From NCBI RefSeq assembly GCF_029227915.1, contig NC_079877.1, forward strand, positions 11,221,351 through 11,285,350: 64,000 nucleotides of DNA, written 5' to 3'. The position numbers were made by a program, and so were the translations under genes. Below, piece after piece: positions 30,218 to 43,056 of the stretch. The notes under the pieces were generated by a model. That model was not told where the DNA came from, ran no database searches, and saw nothing but the letters and a program-made list of their open reading frames with translations. Numbering within the stretch: position 1 is the stretch's first letter; each line of letters begins with the position of its first letter. This DNA is from Hydractinia symbiolongicarpus. Its lineage: Eukaryota > Cnidaria > Hydrozoa > Anthoathecata > Hydractiniidae.

Positions 30218-33160
30218 ATGAAGAAAAGAAATAAAAGAAGAAAAAGAATGAAACAAGTTTTGTGTATATTCCTTTTTGTGATTCTTGTTCGATCAGGTTA
30301 GTTAATAATCTTCTTTACAATATACCATATTCCTTCAAAATTTATAAAAACCTAACAATTACCAGGCACCAGGCTGCATAACAAACCTTGTTCGAATTAA
30401 GCACCGTTTTCTGAATAGCGCCCAGCCCTTGGAACTGTGAGTATTACCAAGCACACTACTACGGACTAAACACCCTTCTCCTACCAAAATCGCGTAGGGT
30501 TCTCATAGTTGTGTTTTTCTTTCTTGAATATGGTTTTCTTCCACGTTGGTTTGCTCTTGAAATTTCAAAAAATGTGGACACTGTCTTCTAGTTAGTGCAT
30601 ACTTTTCAATTTATCCTAAGTCCATGCTTAATTGAATTAATTAAAAAATGAGAAAAAGCTGTACTAACTGTGATATCACAAGCTCTTTGTGAAGCTCCGT
30701 GCATGAGTTACTGCAACTCATAGAACTTCAGCCGGAGAATACATATTATATCTTTCTGAATATACACGAAGAAAACAAAGATAGAGATTTTATATAGTAA
30801 CACATGACAGGAGTACAAAACACAGACTAACGAAACGCATGACTAAACATACAACACAACAACTCCATATTCAACCTTCTTCCCAGGGTATTTTGCCTTA
30901 TTAATGAAGTTAGCCACTCCGTAATAACGGCTCAGGGGCGGCGACGAGGAAACGCGGTTCTACTAAAAACAATTTTGGGCCTCAATATGTTTGAAGTTTT
31001 CATTTTGAAGTATATTTAGGACATGGTGTAAAATGCTACCATAGAGAAATATATGAAAACGTATCGACTCCAAAAACTTGCAGGTCGGTTTCAAACGGCT
31101 GTATGACAATGTTCTTATCACTCACAAAAACAGTCCATGGTAGAAGCTTAACAACAGAACACATCCATCTTAATTGCCTTGAAGAAAAACTTGGTAAATT
31201 AATGTGTGCTGTTTTAGAATACAGGCGGTATGAGAATGGAACAATCAGCAATTGCAGAGTAAGTCTCTCATTTTAACGTCCCTTTGTTTATCCTGAAATG
31301 AAAATCAGAAAGCATGGGGAATTATTTGTAGTAGCAGCCTCGTTTTAGCGCCTGAGGAAGCATTTTTTCCCGCCATCAAATTAATAAAAAAGGAGGCATA
31401 AGGCTCTGGAAGGGAGGTCGTTGTAGTTATATTCACGAGTAAAATTTCTTTTATTCGCGCGTACATTTGCAAAACTTGTAAAAGTGAAGTATGAACTAAA
31501 CTATACGGTTATTTATACAAGATGTAGCCACTTCAGTGTTGGAAACACTGTTAGCAATGTGGACCCTGTGCTCTGAATGTATACATTTAGGTGTACACCG
31601 GCATTGCCTGCCAAGTTTCCGTTACATGGTATGGGTTGAACCGTAGCTGTTGTACAGACTGAACATGCCTGCGCTGTGTATCGAACCACGGACCTTGTGA
31701 TTGCGAACCAAACTCTATAACCACAAGGACACACGCTAAATAAATTAGAGTTTCTCTCTAACATATTCAGCTTTTGTAACAAACTGTAAACATATACATT
31801 GAAAATTCCATACATATTTTGTCAAAGATTGTCTTTATTATTAAAATCAACCACCCAAAGAACAAATAATCAAAAAGAACAAAGCTTTAGTGTTCTTATG
31901 TAAGAGTTATAAACACACGTGGACTTGTTGACAAGTTTGATAATTCTCTTCTGTTTCTTTTCTAAACAAACAGAAGTTTTCTTATAAAAGTTCTCTGTGT
32001 AAAATTGAGTTGGCTTGTTAGTCTTCCAAAGGTATTTCTTGTCTTGTCTTGTCTTGTATTAAAATTTTGTTTATCCCTTCTTCCACAATCAGGGTCGGTT
32101 CTAGAACAGTGGATTAAATTTTTACAATTCCCTTCAAGCATATCAGAATAAGCAACTTGAGTAAAAAGGTATAACAGCATTGCAAAAAATATATTGCCAA
32201 GAACATTGTCAGTAATGGAACAATACTTTTATGTTTAAGGTTTGTGATTACACCACGGCTATAGTGGACAAGTAATTGTCTATTTTTACTCTTCTTTAGA
32301 GGGGGAGAAGAGACAATTTTAATTTTCTGATTCAGCACAAATGCATGCTCTGACATGTTCTTGATTTTTGGTAGACTTGTGCAATGACCACCAACAAATT
32401 GATTTCACATAAAAATTATTTTAATGGCGCCATTGTGGTCAAAAATGACATCGTTTCCGTGACAAAGGTTTTTATTTTAACAATAAGCACAAAAGCCCTC
32501 TTCTTATCCCATAACTTTTATTGCTTTTGTTAGTAAACTTGGTTATGTGTAGAATGTGACATAAAAATGATCGACACAAAAACAATACCATCTCTTGGAT
32601 CAGAAATGTTTCCATTTTTATTTTAATCAAGTCTATATTTAATCGACACACTTGTAATCTTCGGTGTGAGCACGTTCTAAACTTAAAATGCCTAAGCAAA
32701 GTTATAATAGAAGTTAAGTTAGATTGATGTACAAGCTGAACCTTTAGCCATAATATAACAAGATCGATCGTAGCAGCTAATCAGCGACAGGCCGTTGGCG
32801 GCTATATTCCTGATTGTAAATGTATCAGAGCACTTTTGCAATGAACATTTACAATTTAAATGTCGAATGGCGATTATCGCACGGTACTAGATGATACCAG
32901 TTTTGTTAGAAGTTCTATTAATAGGGTTAACAACACGATCTTTTTTTTTTTTTGTTTTTTTTTGAAGTTGCGTCTCCAGTTAATACTTGTTCTTCTACCT
33001 TATACTGTTAACAGTTTCTACATCAATGTTTTAGACTGAGTGGTGCAACACCGACTTTTGCAATAAATATGTTCCACCATCAAACAGCACTGTAGAGACT
33101 GGTATATTCGCCACAATCATTCTTGCAGTTTGTGCAGCACTGCTGAACATCGTGTATTAG
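30218..33160 (+). CDS. Ly6/uPAR three-finger GPI-anchored protein (3 exons)
   Basis: Exons: 30218-30296, 31020-31258, 33035-33160, with phases 1 and 0 that join cleanly. Exon 1 is a signal peptide (MKQVLCIFLFVILVRSG, start 30248; an in-frame ATG at 30218 adds ten basic residues and is less likely). Exon 2 holds the domain start GVKCYHREIYENV, then KTC, NGCMTMF, LNCLEE, LMC and ISNC. Exon 3 has WCNTDFCNK, the Ly6 C-terminal signature, then a Ser/Thr/Asn stretch and a hydrophobic end (TIILAVCAALLNIVY), as expected for a GPI signal. Eight Cys in the mature domain give four disulfides. N-glycosylation sites: NVS, NGT, NST. Only exon 3's frame is closed by a stop, so ORF finders miss the gene. Ligand unknown. 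Confidence 0.8.
31590..31738 (-). mobile_element. tRNA-derived SINE (same family as 46672-46980)
   Basis: Lies in intron 2 of the Ly6-type gene. On the minus strand: A-box-like TGTCCTTGTGGTTATAGAG (31730-31712), B-box-like GGTTCGATAC (31687-31678), then a body with TTCAACCCATACCATGTAAC shared in pattern with the other copy. The 3' end is not well defined. Confidence 0.6.
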
Positions 33161-35669
33161 AAGATAATTTACCTTTTTTATATATTTTAAGCCTATAATT
33201 CTTATTTTTTATTGTCTTACTATTTCGTTAGTGTACTGTAGGAAGGAATTTTGTTTATAGGAAGAAGCAGGGCGCGGCTGAAATTTAGTGTGTTACCCGA
33301 GGAGAACATTTTGAACATTAGAACCTCTCAATTGCCAGAAAACTCTTAGATATCCAACTAAATTGTTTTCAGGTCATCTTTTCTTTGTAATTTTTTATAC
33401 CAAGATTTTTACAGTGTTCCTACTGAAAAAAACAGCTATAAATTTCTCTTTCCTTTCATTATTACTTCCTACAAAAATATTGCCATTGGAAATTATATCC
33501 AAATAATTTGTCATTAAAGACACTTACTTTAATATTGGTAATAAAAAAAATGTAATAAAAAAAAACCCAACGCAAATGATGGGTTGTAAAAGGAAGAAGA
33601 AAATGGTCTTTTTCTTTTGTATATTTTTGAAAAAAAAAATTTTTTTTTTAAAATTTATTAGGAATTAATATAATGGGCCATTCAATAATTATTCTTTATT
33701 ATGCAATAGAGAATTTTTATGCATTACAGACATTTTTAGTTATTTTAGTGTATGATCTACATCTTGAATTTGTTTCTTGCCTCTGGACTTACGCAAAAGT
33801 ACCAAAAATATCATCTTGTGTGCTAAGTAAATGGCCCTGTTATATCTTTTTCTCGTATTAGAGCACTAATTTGCCTGATCATCTGTTACATGAAGGTTTT
33901 TGGTACTATACGAAATGAATGAGTGAGGTCTTAAGGTTGGAAATATTACGTAAACAGGGAGGTGGAGGTGGATAGCACTAGATTTCGTTACAAGGGGTGG
34001 GAGAGGGAATGGTAAAAAGTGGCGACATGAAAATAATTTGTAGATATATATATAATTCTATCAACATATCGACTATTCCAAAATGTTTTCAGGCAGTAAA
34101 AAAGATTGTGTCTCGTCATATGTCGTAAAAAAATACATGATAGTGTTATAATTTACTTTGATATCATATTCTTCATTCTCTCTACAACGTTTGTAACACT
34201 GTATTTCAAATTGGCAATGAATTTCAAGTTTAAAGTTTAAAAAATCTTGTTTAAAATGCAACTAAAGATAAAATTGTGAGAAATTCATTCTCCTTTTCAA
34301 AATCACTTCCAAAGATTTTCATACATCTATAAATAAAAATGAAAAAAAGAAGGTTGTAAAAGTATTTGATGTTCTATCATGCAGCATGCTTAAATGGCAA
34401 TGACCAATAACAGAACTAAAATTTATGTTTTAAATCCAATGAAATACATAACCTAAAACCCTAATCCGTTTTGTGCATTGCTAAGTGAACTTTAACAAGT
34501 TTAAAGCGAGTGTGTCTAATAAATAAGGTCCTCCGTGATGTAATAAATGAAACGACATTCTTAGATGAAAAGGTTAAGTTGGTCGGAAATGGTTTACCGT
34601 TGACAGTTTTTACCATGTGATACTTAGCAGAAGTCACAAAGAACGGTTTTTGATTAACTTGCCATAAACTGTTTTTGTTTTATTTTGTTTTAAATTCATG
34701 GTCACGTCAGTTTTATTTTATTATCATATTACATTTTTCTTTGCACTACAGTTTATCCATTTAAGATTATGTACTTGTTTACGTTTTCAATGAATTTATG
34801 TACAGGACCCACATTTAAAGGTCGATACAAAATTCTGATAGGACAGGGAATGTCAACTTTGCTATGCTAACAACCTTCAAAATGTTTTCATTGTTAAACC
34901 TAGTTCCTCCATAACGCAGACACGAATTATGAAACTCAACTACGCAATGTGTACCAAGTAAAATATTGCTAACTGTCGCTAAATGATTTTTAAAAGAGGC
35001 AAAACTTCTTTTATTATTAGAAAAATGGATCGAAGATTTCAGCTTCAATACCTTTTTAGCTTACTTTCAAAAACACTTACTTCATAACCTAATATCCACG
35101 ATTTATATGAAACATATTTACTACAAAAAGCAATAAAACTCCAAATGGTTACCCTTTTCTAGTCCGTCCTAACAATACACATTTTAGCCTCTAATATGTA
35201 TACACAATAGACACATTTAAGGCTTTCTCGAAGTTTAGTGCTCGCATAAAAACACGTGAACTAACGTACACTCTACTTAAGTTCTTTTGACCAAATATTG
35301 TGACTTTAACTTCTGCAAGAAAATTTCGATATATAAATGTACAGTCCATACAGCTAACAATTCGTAATCACCAAAACCTCTTGTATAAACCCTTACTAAA
35401 TGGTTAGGGTTAAGCAAGGCAACAAATTAATTGACTCGTTTATTCTAGTTGTTTTTTATAAGGATTTACAATTTGTTAGATGAACATGCTAGTTGGTTAC
35501 TTGTATTTCTGTGATGTATTTTGTTAACCTTAGAGTTATCAAGGGTGTATAGAAATAGAAGGATAAAACACAGACCAAATATTCCAGTAACCCGCTGGTA
35601 TTTTGTTTCTGTTTGTTTAATATAAAGATTATATAAAATTTACAAATATGTGACTCTCTCTTTCGTATT
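33161..35669. other. Gene-free stretch
   Basis: 3' flanks of the Ly6-type gene (+) and the metallopeptidase gene (-), which converge here. AT-rich with homopolymer runs; no other gene, RNA or intact repeat recognised. Confidence 0.5.
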
Positions 35670-38600
35670 TTACGAGCAATAATATACTTCGATTCTCATG
35701 CATATCAGATTTTTCCACTCTTGAGGCTTGATGCGAATATAACGTGCAATAAAGGGGTAGTCGAATTCGATGCTTTTAACTGATTTGGTATCTGTGTTTC
35801 CAGCAAAAACCTATGGTTACAACAATTTCAGTTGTGTTACTTGTTTATGTTATCATCCAAGCTTTTAAAGAAATTTGTATATTACCTTCGCTTTACTGAA
35901 GTCTAGATCATCCACGTAAGGAACCCAAGAAATATTATCCTCGCTGTATTCAATGTTAAACTTCGTAACGTACTTAGCATAAGGTGAGTCGCGACCTATA
36001 ATTGTACATTAATTAAATCTTTGTAAAATTAAACAATTTTTCTACTGATTAAGAAGACTAAAATGGTTCTTGCACAGATTGCTACACCGTTAAATTTTAT
36101 GGGGGAATATTGGCGCGGTAGCATGTCAAGAAAAACACTCGTTAAAGAAGATTATTACCATTTTTTACCTAGGCTATTTTTTTTCTGATCCTAATGGTAC
36201 TGTTATGAAAGAGGGTCCTGCGAAGGGGGTTCTAGTGCATTTAAAGCTCCCGTTTGAGCTATGAAAGGCGTGCAAGCACAACAATCGCTCAGCAAGACAA
36301 CCGCCTAAGATATTAATCCTATTTTCGTGTTGAACGTTAATAGGACGGATCCATTTATACTTTTATGGTCTCTGGGATGACTCAGCCGGAGTCACAAAGA
36401 GTCGGTTATTAAGCTAACAGAGTTATGTGGAATGCGATTATATATCACAGATAACTTTGAATTAACATAGGAAGTTGATATTTGCGAATTTCAATCTGCC
36501 AATTTCGATTTTTCTCATTCGTGATAGAATTCGATTCCAAATAAAGAATGTTTCAATATCAATTTCGAACAAGCGTCTCAATCAGTAAGTTTAGAATTTA
36601 TAAAATAGATGGAACGCTGGAGTTTAGTTTTTTATAAGAAAATTTGCACTAATAACAAATATTCTTATCCTAGCAGCAATAATCACACCAGCGCCCAGCA
36701 GGTGCTCTTATCTGAGTCTCACTGAAATTAAAACTTTTGACTTTTAAAAGTACAAGAACTACAAGAAACAAGCTGATTTAGTTCTGTTTCTACTTAACAG
36801 AAGGTGGAGTTATCCAGGATCTGGTTTAACGGGACTATACTTTATCTCCAAAATCTGTACTTTCATTTGTTCGTCAATATCCAGACTGGTGTAATTTTGT
36901 TTTGGTGCACGTTCTATGCTTTAGTATCATTTACATGGATTAAATAAGAAGTACTGTGCATCCCTTCAGTGGCTTACATATACCGTATGGATTTTTGTTT
37001 ACCTTGTACATCTAATTTTTTTACAGTCTTCATGATTCCCAAATCAACCTGCAGAAACTGATTTTTATCTTGTATGCCTGCACACCACGCGCCAACACCT
37101 TTACGACTTGACTTTAAATTTAAGCGTGCTTGGTGTGGACCGTGCCATCTATGAAAAGAGCATAACAACATCATAACAATGTATTCACCTTACTCTAAGC
37201 TTTTGATAATAAACAAACGCAATTACTTACTTGTTCACACTGGAAGAAGCAGTCATTGCTCCATCAGGAACGCGTTTATTTTCGATACCAGCTGCAACAG
37301 GAGTTTCACATTCTAAATAGTTAAGAATGAACAAACGTGAATATTATTCTTAAAAATGCCACTTGAATGTCAAGATAAATGTTGGTGATATTTTTTGGTG
37401 GTCTAAAAACAATATTTATCTTCGCAAAAACGGTCAATATTTAGCGTATTTTTGCAAATCTACTATTTCTTTTTTCGCAATTGGAATTTATTTAAGGACT
37501 GTTTATTAAAGGAAGGTAGGCTTTCATTTAACTTGCTCATGCCTAAAAGGCTGACCATTAACTTAATCATCAACGAAACCAAGAAAGTGTGTGTAGAACT
37601 CACTTTTTGGAACAGGTGGTGGACCAATATCTGTTGGAACTGGTGGTGTGTTTGGCTTTTCTGTTGTTCCGGGAAGAGGTGGTGTGTTTGGTGCTTTTGT
37701 TGTTCCGGGTAGAGGCGGTGTATTTGGTGCTTCTGTTGTACCGGGCAGAGGCGGGGTGTTTGGTGCGTTTGTTGTTGTTCCAGGAAGAGGTGGTGTTACA
37801 AGTTCTTGTGTGGTTGGCAACGGTGGTGTCATCACAGTTGTCGACGGTGATGGTGGAGTAACAGTACGACATTTAACAACTTTTTTCTTTTCCGAGCATA
37901 CTTTACAACTTTTTTTACAAGATACTTTCATATACCTTGGATTTCTGTTGCATTCTCCACGGGATGCCCAAAAGGGACAATATGATGATTGATCTCGACA
38001 AGTTCCTAATAAAACAAGAAATTAATACATATGGCAAGTATGTAGTATTTCAATTTGCAAAAGACATATAGTGGATGTGTTCTCACCGGCTGCTTGTGCG
38101 CCTCCATTGCAAGATTTGCAACAATTGGATTTCATATAAGCCCAGCTTGATCTGCAATAACCTTGCCTTGCCCAAGACGTGCAATAAATGTTGCGATCGT
38201 AGCAGTTTTGATTCACATTGCTGACTGTTTCCCATGTTGTAACGCACTCCGTTGGAAGAGTTTTTTTTGTTGTACCTGATAAAATTACGCGAGATTACTT
38301 AAAAAATAACGGATACAATTTTTTAGCAACAACAATAACAACAATCAATAACATCAATAATAAGATGTATTACCCTTTTTCGTTGGCGTTGTTTTTCCTC
38401 TAGTACTTCCATCGCAATTGCTTCTCATGTTTCTTTGGTTATCTGCAACGGATGGGAAGAATGAAAAATAAGTCTCAAGGAAGTACTGCAAAGGAGAAGA
38501 GAGTTCAAATACAAAGGTTGATTACTGAGAATGAAAATAAAGATAAACAGTACCAATTTTTAAAATTCATGCTGCATGGAGCTTAAAGTTAGTATGGCTT

Positions 38601-40995
38601 AATAAAAATTAATTGAAAGAAGTGATAATTCTACACGGACTATTTTTGATTCTCTACCCCTCATGTTTTCTCTAACCACATATTACTGGCCTCACAATAC
38701 TGAATGTGCACCTACTTGTACATGTGTAATAGGTATTCATGCATGGATACGCCTCTTTGATGATTCTGTATAATGTAGGATCGTACTCTCTTAGCTCGGC
38801 TCTTGTGTTCACGTGATTGTGAATACCATTTGGTGGCCTGGCATCTGGATGGTTGTTAAAAAAGCTTTGCATCCCTTCTGCAAAATATTCCCTAGAATCT
38901 GTCATTGAGTAGGTATTTCTGTACAATCCTCTTCGCTTGGCATTGTTGTATGCTCTCACGATACGACTGTACATACCAGGTATACCGTTACCTCGTAAGG
39001 CTACTTCCTAAAGTAAAAAAAAAACAAATGGAAATTCTACTTCACTCTTCTTCTGTTTTGATCAAACGATACTACTTCATTACCGTTATTATCAGTTATG
39101 CAACTAAAGGTATTTACTGAGAACGTTATCTAACCTTAAAATAAAGTTTTTAGATGGAGATAAATTAAAAAAAATAAAAACTTTGTCTGCTTAAAATGAC
39201 TGCAAACAGCCTGTCTGTAAGCCAATTCAAAAACAGAGGGTTTTGGAATCAAAAATGCCGTTATAATGGCACTTTAATCATAGTCGAATTAAATTTCATT
39301 TCCTCATGTCAACAGAGGGGTAAGGGTACACGAAAAACTGACGCGGACATTCTGTACGATGGGCAATTCCTTATATTACTTACAGCGACATTGTGTGCAG
39401 CCTCGTGAAAAAAAATGTCGTCTCCATAATATCGATCTTGTCTCAAGCATAATAAATTCTCTTCTCCACCAGTTGATATAGGTCTTCCAAGAACTCCGCC
39501 CAAACCACGTGCACGTTGATTGTACCAGCTTGGGAGATGGCTAAACTCTGGAATGGTTGTTGTGTCTGAAATTACGAGAACAGTTTATTTTACTAATTTT
39601 GAGATGGATTTGTTGACAAATAAATGGTAAAAAAACAACAAGATTAAGAAAAACTAAAAATTACAACTCACGTTCTCTCAGGCCAATTACTCCAAATCGT
39701 CCAAAGTTTCTGTATAGACTTTGTCTCACGTCTCGTCTGTCGGCAAATAGGAAACGGACGATATGACACGCCCTTGTCAAAGCTTTATTAGACACTTGAT
39801 TAGAACTAATAATTGGAATGTTATACGCATGTGTATACTTTGTGTAAAATCTATGTCTAAAGGAAAAAAATAAGGTTAAGATGTCATTAATTTTATTTCA
39901 TATTCAACAGCTCTTGTAAAAAACACGAATGAAAAAACACAACATAAAAACAACTACAAAAGACCAGATGTTAAGAAATAAAAAAACCTAATTTCATATT
40001 TTTAAAAAAAAGTAAAAAGTGGTAAAGAAGCCAAAAATGTTAGACCACCTGATGAGTTTATAGCAATTGCAAAACATCTCCCACCTCTCCCGACAAACTT
40101 TTTGATAAAAATAAACACAGAGCATTTTCACATTGAAGCATTAATGCAAAGAACACTGAGCTTGGTCCCTGAAAGATGCTGCCATTAAAGATTTTATTTT
40201 GTTAAAGACAATGTATGTATATATCACCATAAAAAATTGATTTCTGGTTATGTCGATTTGACTTTGACATGTCCTCAGTAACTATCATATGAGTTTAAAG
40301 ATGATTAATGATATATACACCTACCTCGTGATAAAAGTCAGATGTCTTGGTACTGAAGTGATTTTTTCACAATCATGATCATCTGATACACTGCCAGATC
40401 GTAACGAACCAAATGGACTGTTTAAGATTTGATTAACTGATAACCGCACATTGGCAGGTACATTCTTGAATGCAGCTAATAAAAGAATATTGTCAAGTGT
40501 TTACATTTGTCTGCGTTAATAAAGACGGGCAACAAACACATGGGTGCAAATATGGAGGCCGGTGAAACCGTTAATCTTTTTTAAGGCCTAACGGCTGGTA
40601 ACTTTTTTAAACATTTGATACATATTTTATTAATTTTTTCTATATAAAACTACAAATTTAAATTCTGCTGTGTTTACTTATAAAAAGGAGGACAGATAAA
40701 CATATATTACACAAACTTCATTATTGGGCTTTCCGACCACCATAATAATAGAGACAAAAAATAAATCTTTACCTAAGTTGAATAAATCTGCTCTCGGATT
40801 TTCTGCTGAAACCGACCCTAAAAAGAATAGACACGAGTGTTAGTTCGTGTGTACAATGGTAAATTACATTCTAGCACAGTGGACGAGAAATGGTTTCAAA
40901 CATGTAACATAATTGAACCAAGTTTTTATCACTTTTTAAATACCTTTCTCAAAAATCTGCGCTAGTACAAGCAGCAAGATAATTTCTTGCAACAT
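35670..40995 (-). CDS. Secreted zinc metallopeptidase with two ShK domains and an F5/8-type-C domain
   Basis: Thirteen coding exons: 40995-40944, 40817-40773, 40475-40325, 39856-39672, 39565-39384, 39007-38716, 38442-38374, 38275-38087, 38005-37604, 37312-37231, 37148-37003, 35995-35886, 35810-35670. All phases agree, giving about 681 residues. Signal peptide MLQEIILLLVLAQIF. The peptidase domain (about 35-300) has HEAAH at residues 198-202 and a candidate third ligand in SREYFAEG (Glu 245), a gluzincin-type layout resembling the lethal-factor-like (ATLF) peptidase fold; family assignment is tentative. ShK1 starts NCYDRNIYC and ShK2 CRDQSSYC, six Cys each. A Pro/Thr linker with repeats of NTPPLPGTT follows. 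The C-terminal discoidin domain runs from CETPVAAGIENKRVPDGAM to RIEVYYC. Likely an extracellular matrix- or glycan-directed protease; substrate unknown. Confidence 0.85.
37630..37800 (-). repeat. In-frame Pro/Thr repeat in the metallopeptidase linker
   Basis: Five imperfect units of 33-39 bases encode TPPLPGTT followed by two to four variable residues (TNAPN, EAPN, KAPN, EKPN). Mucin-like and probably O-glycosylated; a length-variable region by its nature. Confidence 0.85.
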
Positions 40996-41395
40996 CTAGA
41001 AAAAGAACATATATCTTATTACAAAATCTTCTGAAAAATTATCTCTTTCTAAATAGTGCTCAATAAAATGACTGTGTTGAAACAACTAGAAACTCCTACG
41101 CCATATAACGTAACGCAATTTTTAAACTTTAAGAATTCACACCAATCAAATTAACGCTATCACTGGTTAATAATGTAAAACGAGTACATCCATTAAGTGA
41201 AATAACAATTTCCGATAATAAGGTAGTTACATTCTGCACCAAAGTGAATTTTGCACCGGATTTAAGGGACTATTATGAGAAAATAACTGACAGATTAGTC
41301 AAAAAAATAAAAAAATTGGAAAACGTAAAAAACGTGTATGGAACACGCCTTTTTTTGCTCTGGAAGACATTAGTAGTATAAGTCTCTCAACCTAC

Positions 41396-41440
41396 CTTTT
41401 TAGCCTTTCAGTTTTCTCGTTGCGAAGTGATAAAAATGTG
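41396..41440 (-). other. Non-coding first exon of the metallopeptidase gene
   Basis: Donor AAAAG/GTAGGT ends the exon at 41396. The matching acceptor CTTTTTCTAG stops immediately before the ATG at 40995, so the leader is spliced exactly onto the start codon. The 5' limit is estimated from the TATA box. Confidence 0.55.
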
Positions 41441-41465
41441 TGTGTGATGTTGGAGTGTATCAGTC

Positions 41466-41476
41466 TCTTTTATACA
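41466..41476 (-). promoter_or_regulatory. TATA box of the metallopeptidase gene
   Basis: GTATAAAAG on the minus strand, about 30 bases upstream of the inferred transcription start near 41440 and of the donor at 41396. Confidence 0.55.
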
Positions 41477-42296
41477 CACTAACTCAATGTGTGCTTCTGA
41501 TGACGTTTCGTCAGTTTCGAATGACAAATGACATATTGACATAATGTCTGTTGAGAATGTTTAACTGCGATGATTTTGACGTCATCAACATTTTAATTCT
41601 CAATCGTCCTTTGATTGGTGTAACATTAAAGAAAAAAATAGAGCGAAGAATAACAAAGATATGAGTGCAGCAAAATTAAGCGCTTGGTAAGCACTTTTAG
41701 CTATAGACTTTTGAGGTTATTTCTTCTTCGTAAGCAAAATAAAAATGTGCTTACTTTTATTCTTTTTTATTTAGGGAGTGGTTTTTCTTATTTATTTTTC
41801 ACCTATACTAATACTTTAATAGAACATGCTTGCATGGCGAAATCAAGCCTTTTCAAATGCTAAAATTTTCTTAGAGTAAAATTCTTGTAATTTTGTGGGA
41901 ATTTTTTATTTTCCAACCATCTTGGCACGGGATAAGGAATTGTTTTTAAATGATAGTTTTAATATTTGAAACAAGAAACGATTCCGTTTTCTTTATGATT
42001 GAGCTGTCGAAAGACGTGAGATAACACCTCGCTTTTGAAAGCCACCGTCTTAAGTGTTTTTCTCTGTATTTTGAATAACAAATCCAAACACAGTTATTAC
42101 AGTTAAATTGAGTAAATTTTGGGTCAACGTTTTTAATTATTTTCATTTATTTATTACCCGCAGGTTGACGCAAAAGAAAGATTGTAGCAAGCACCATCGA
42201 AAACGAACAATCTCGCGTAGTCCCGTGTTTTACTAGACACAAAAAAATCCTAAAAAAATATTTACCCGAAGGTTTTTATATTTTTGGATAAAACGT

Positions 42297-43056
42297 TTAA
42301 CCCTATTCGGTCCGGGGGGGGGGGCGGATTCCGCCCCCCCTGACGGTTTTTTTTTAATAACTCCTGGTTGCTTTCTTATATGGCTATGATACTTACTGAG
42401 TTTCAACATTTATCTATTAGACACCTGCATGCTGAATTTTTAGGTCCCATACCTTTCAGAGGCTTTGATATTGGCCATTACTCGAAACTACCCCTAAAAT
42501 CTCTATGAAATCCTTATAATGGGGAAAATATAATAAATCCTGTTAGGATTATCCTTAGAACTTGAAACTTGCAACACAACTTTGTTTCATCAAGAAGAAT
42601 CATTTTGAATAATTTTGACACGTGATTAATCCGATTTCCCGATTTTTTCGGGTTTTACCCGAAAATCGGAAAAAAACGGATTTTCGGGCAATTTTTGGCA
42701 ATTTTTTATTCGATCCATGTAAAAACCGGAAGATATGTTAAAAAAATTTTATTTAGCTTTCAGAAACTTCAAACAGAATGTAAAAATTTCCTCTAGAACA
42801 AAAGTAATTATATTTTAGGCAGATAGTGGCATTTTTAACAATTTTCAAGCTTCTGATGACGTCACAGAAAATGTGCTGACGTAAGCAAATATTTATTGCC
42901 GCCATTTTGTTCCTTTTTTGACGTACTATAAGTGTGCCAAGTTTGATTTAATTTGAACAATCCTATGAAAAGGTATTTAGGGGGGGCGGAATCCGCCCCC
43001 CCCCCCCCCCCCCCGGTCATAGTATGTTCGAAAAACCCCGGACCGAATAGGGTTAA
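42297..43056. mobile_element. TTAA-flanked MITE with G/C tracts, copy 1
   Basis: TTAA direct repeats at 42297-42300 and 43053-43056 flank inverted ends CCCTATTCGGTCCGGGG and CCCCGGACCGAATAGGG. TTAA targets and CCCT ends are typical of piggyBac-type elements. Next to each end is a long G or C run around GCGGAATCCGC. The interior has no transposase, so it is non-autonomous. The frame at 42862-43143 (poly-Gly) is repeat-derived. Confidence 0.85.

Noticed and set aside
37452-37992. Plus-strand frames opposite the Pro/Thr repeat
   Set aside because: Antisense to the in-frame, splice-consistent linker of the metallopeptidase.
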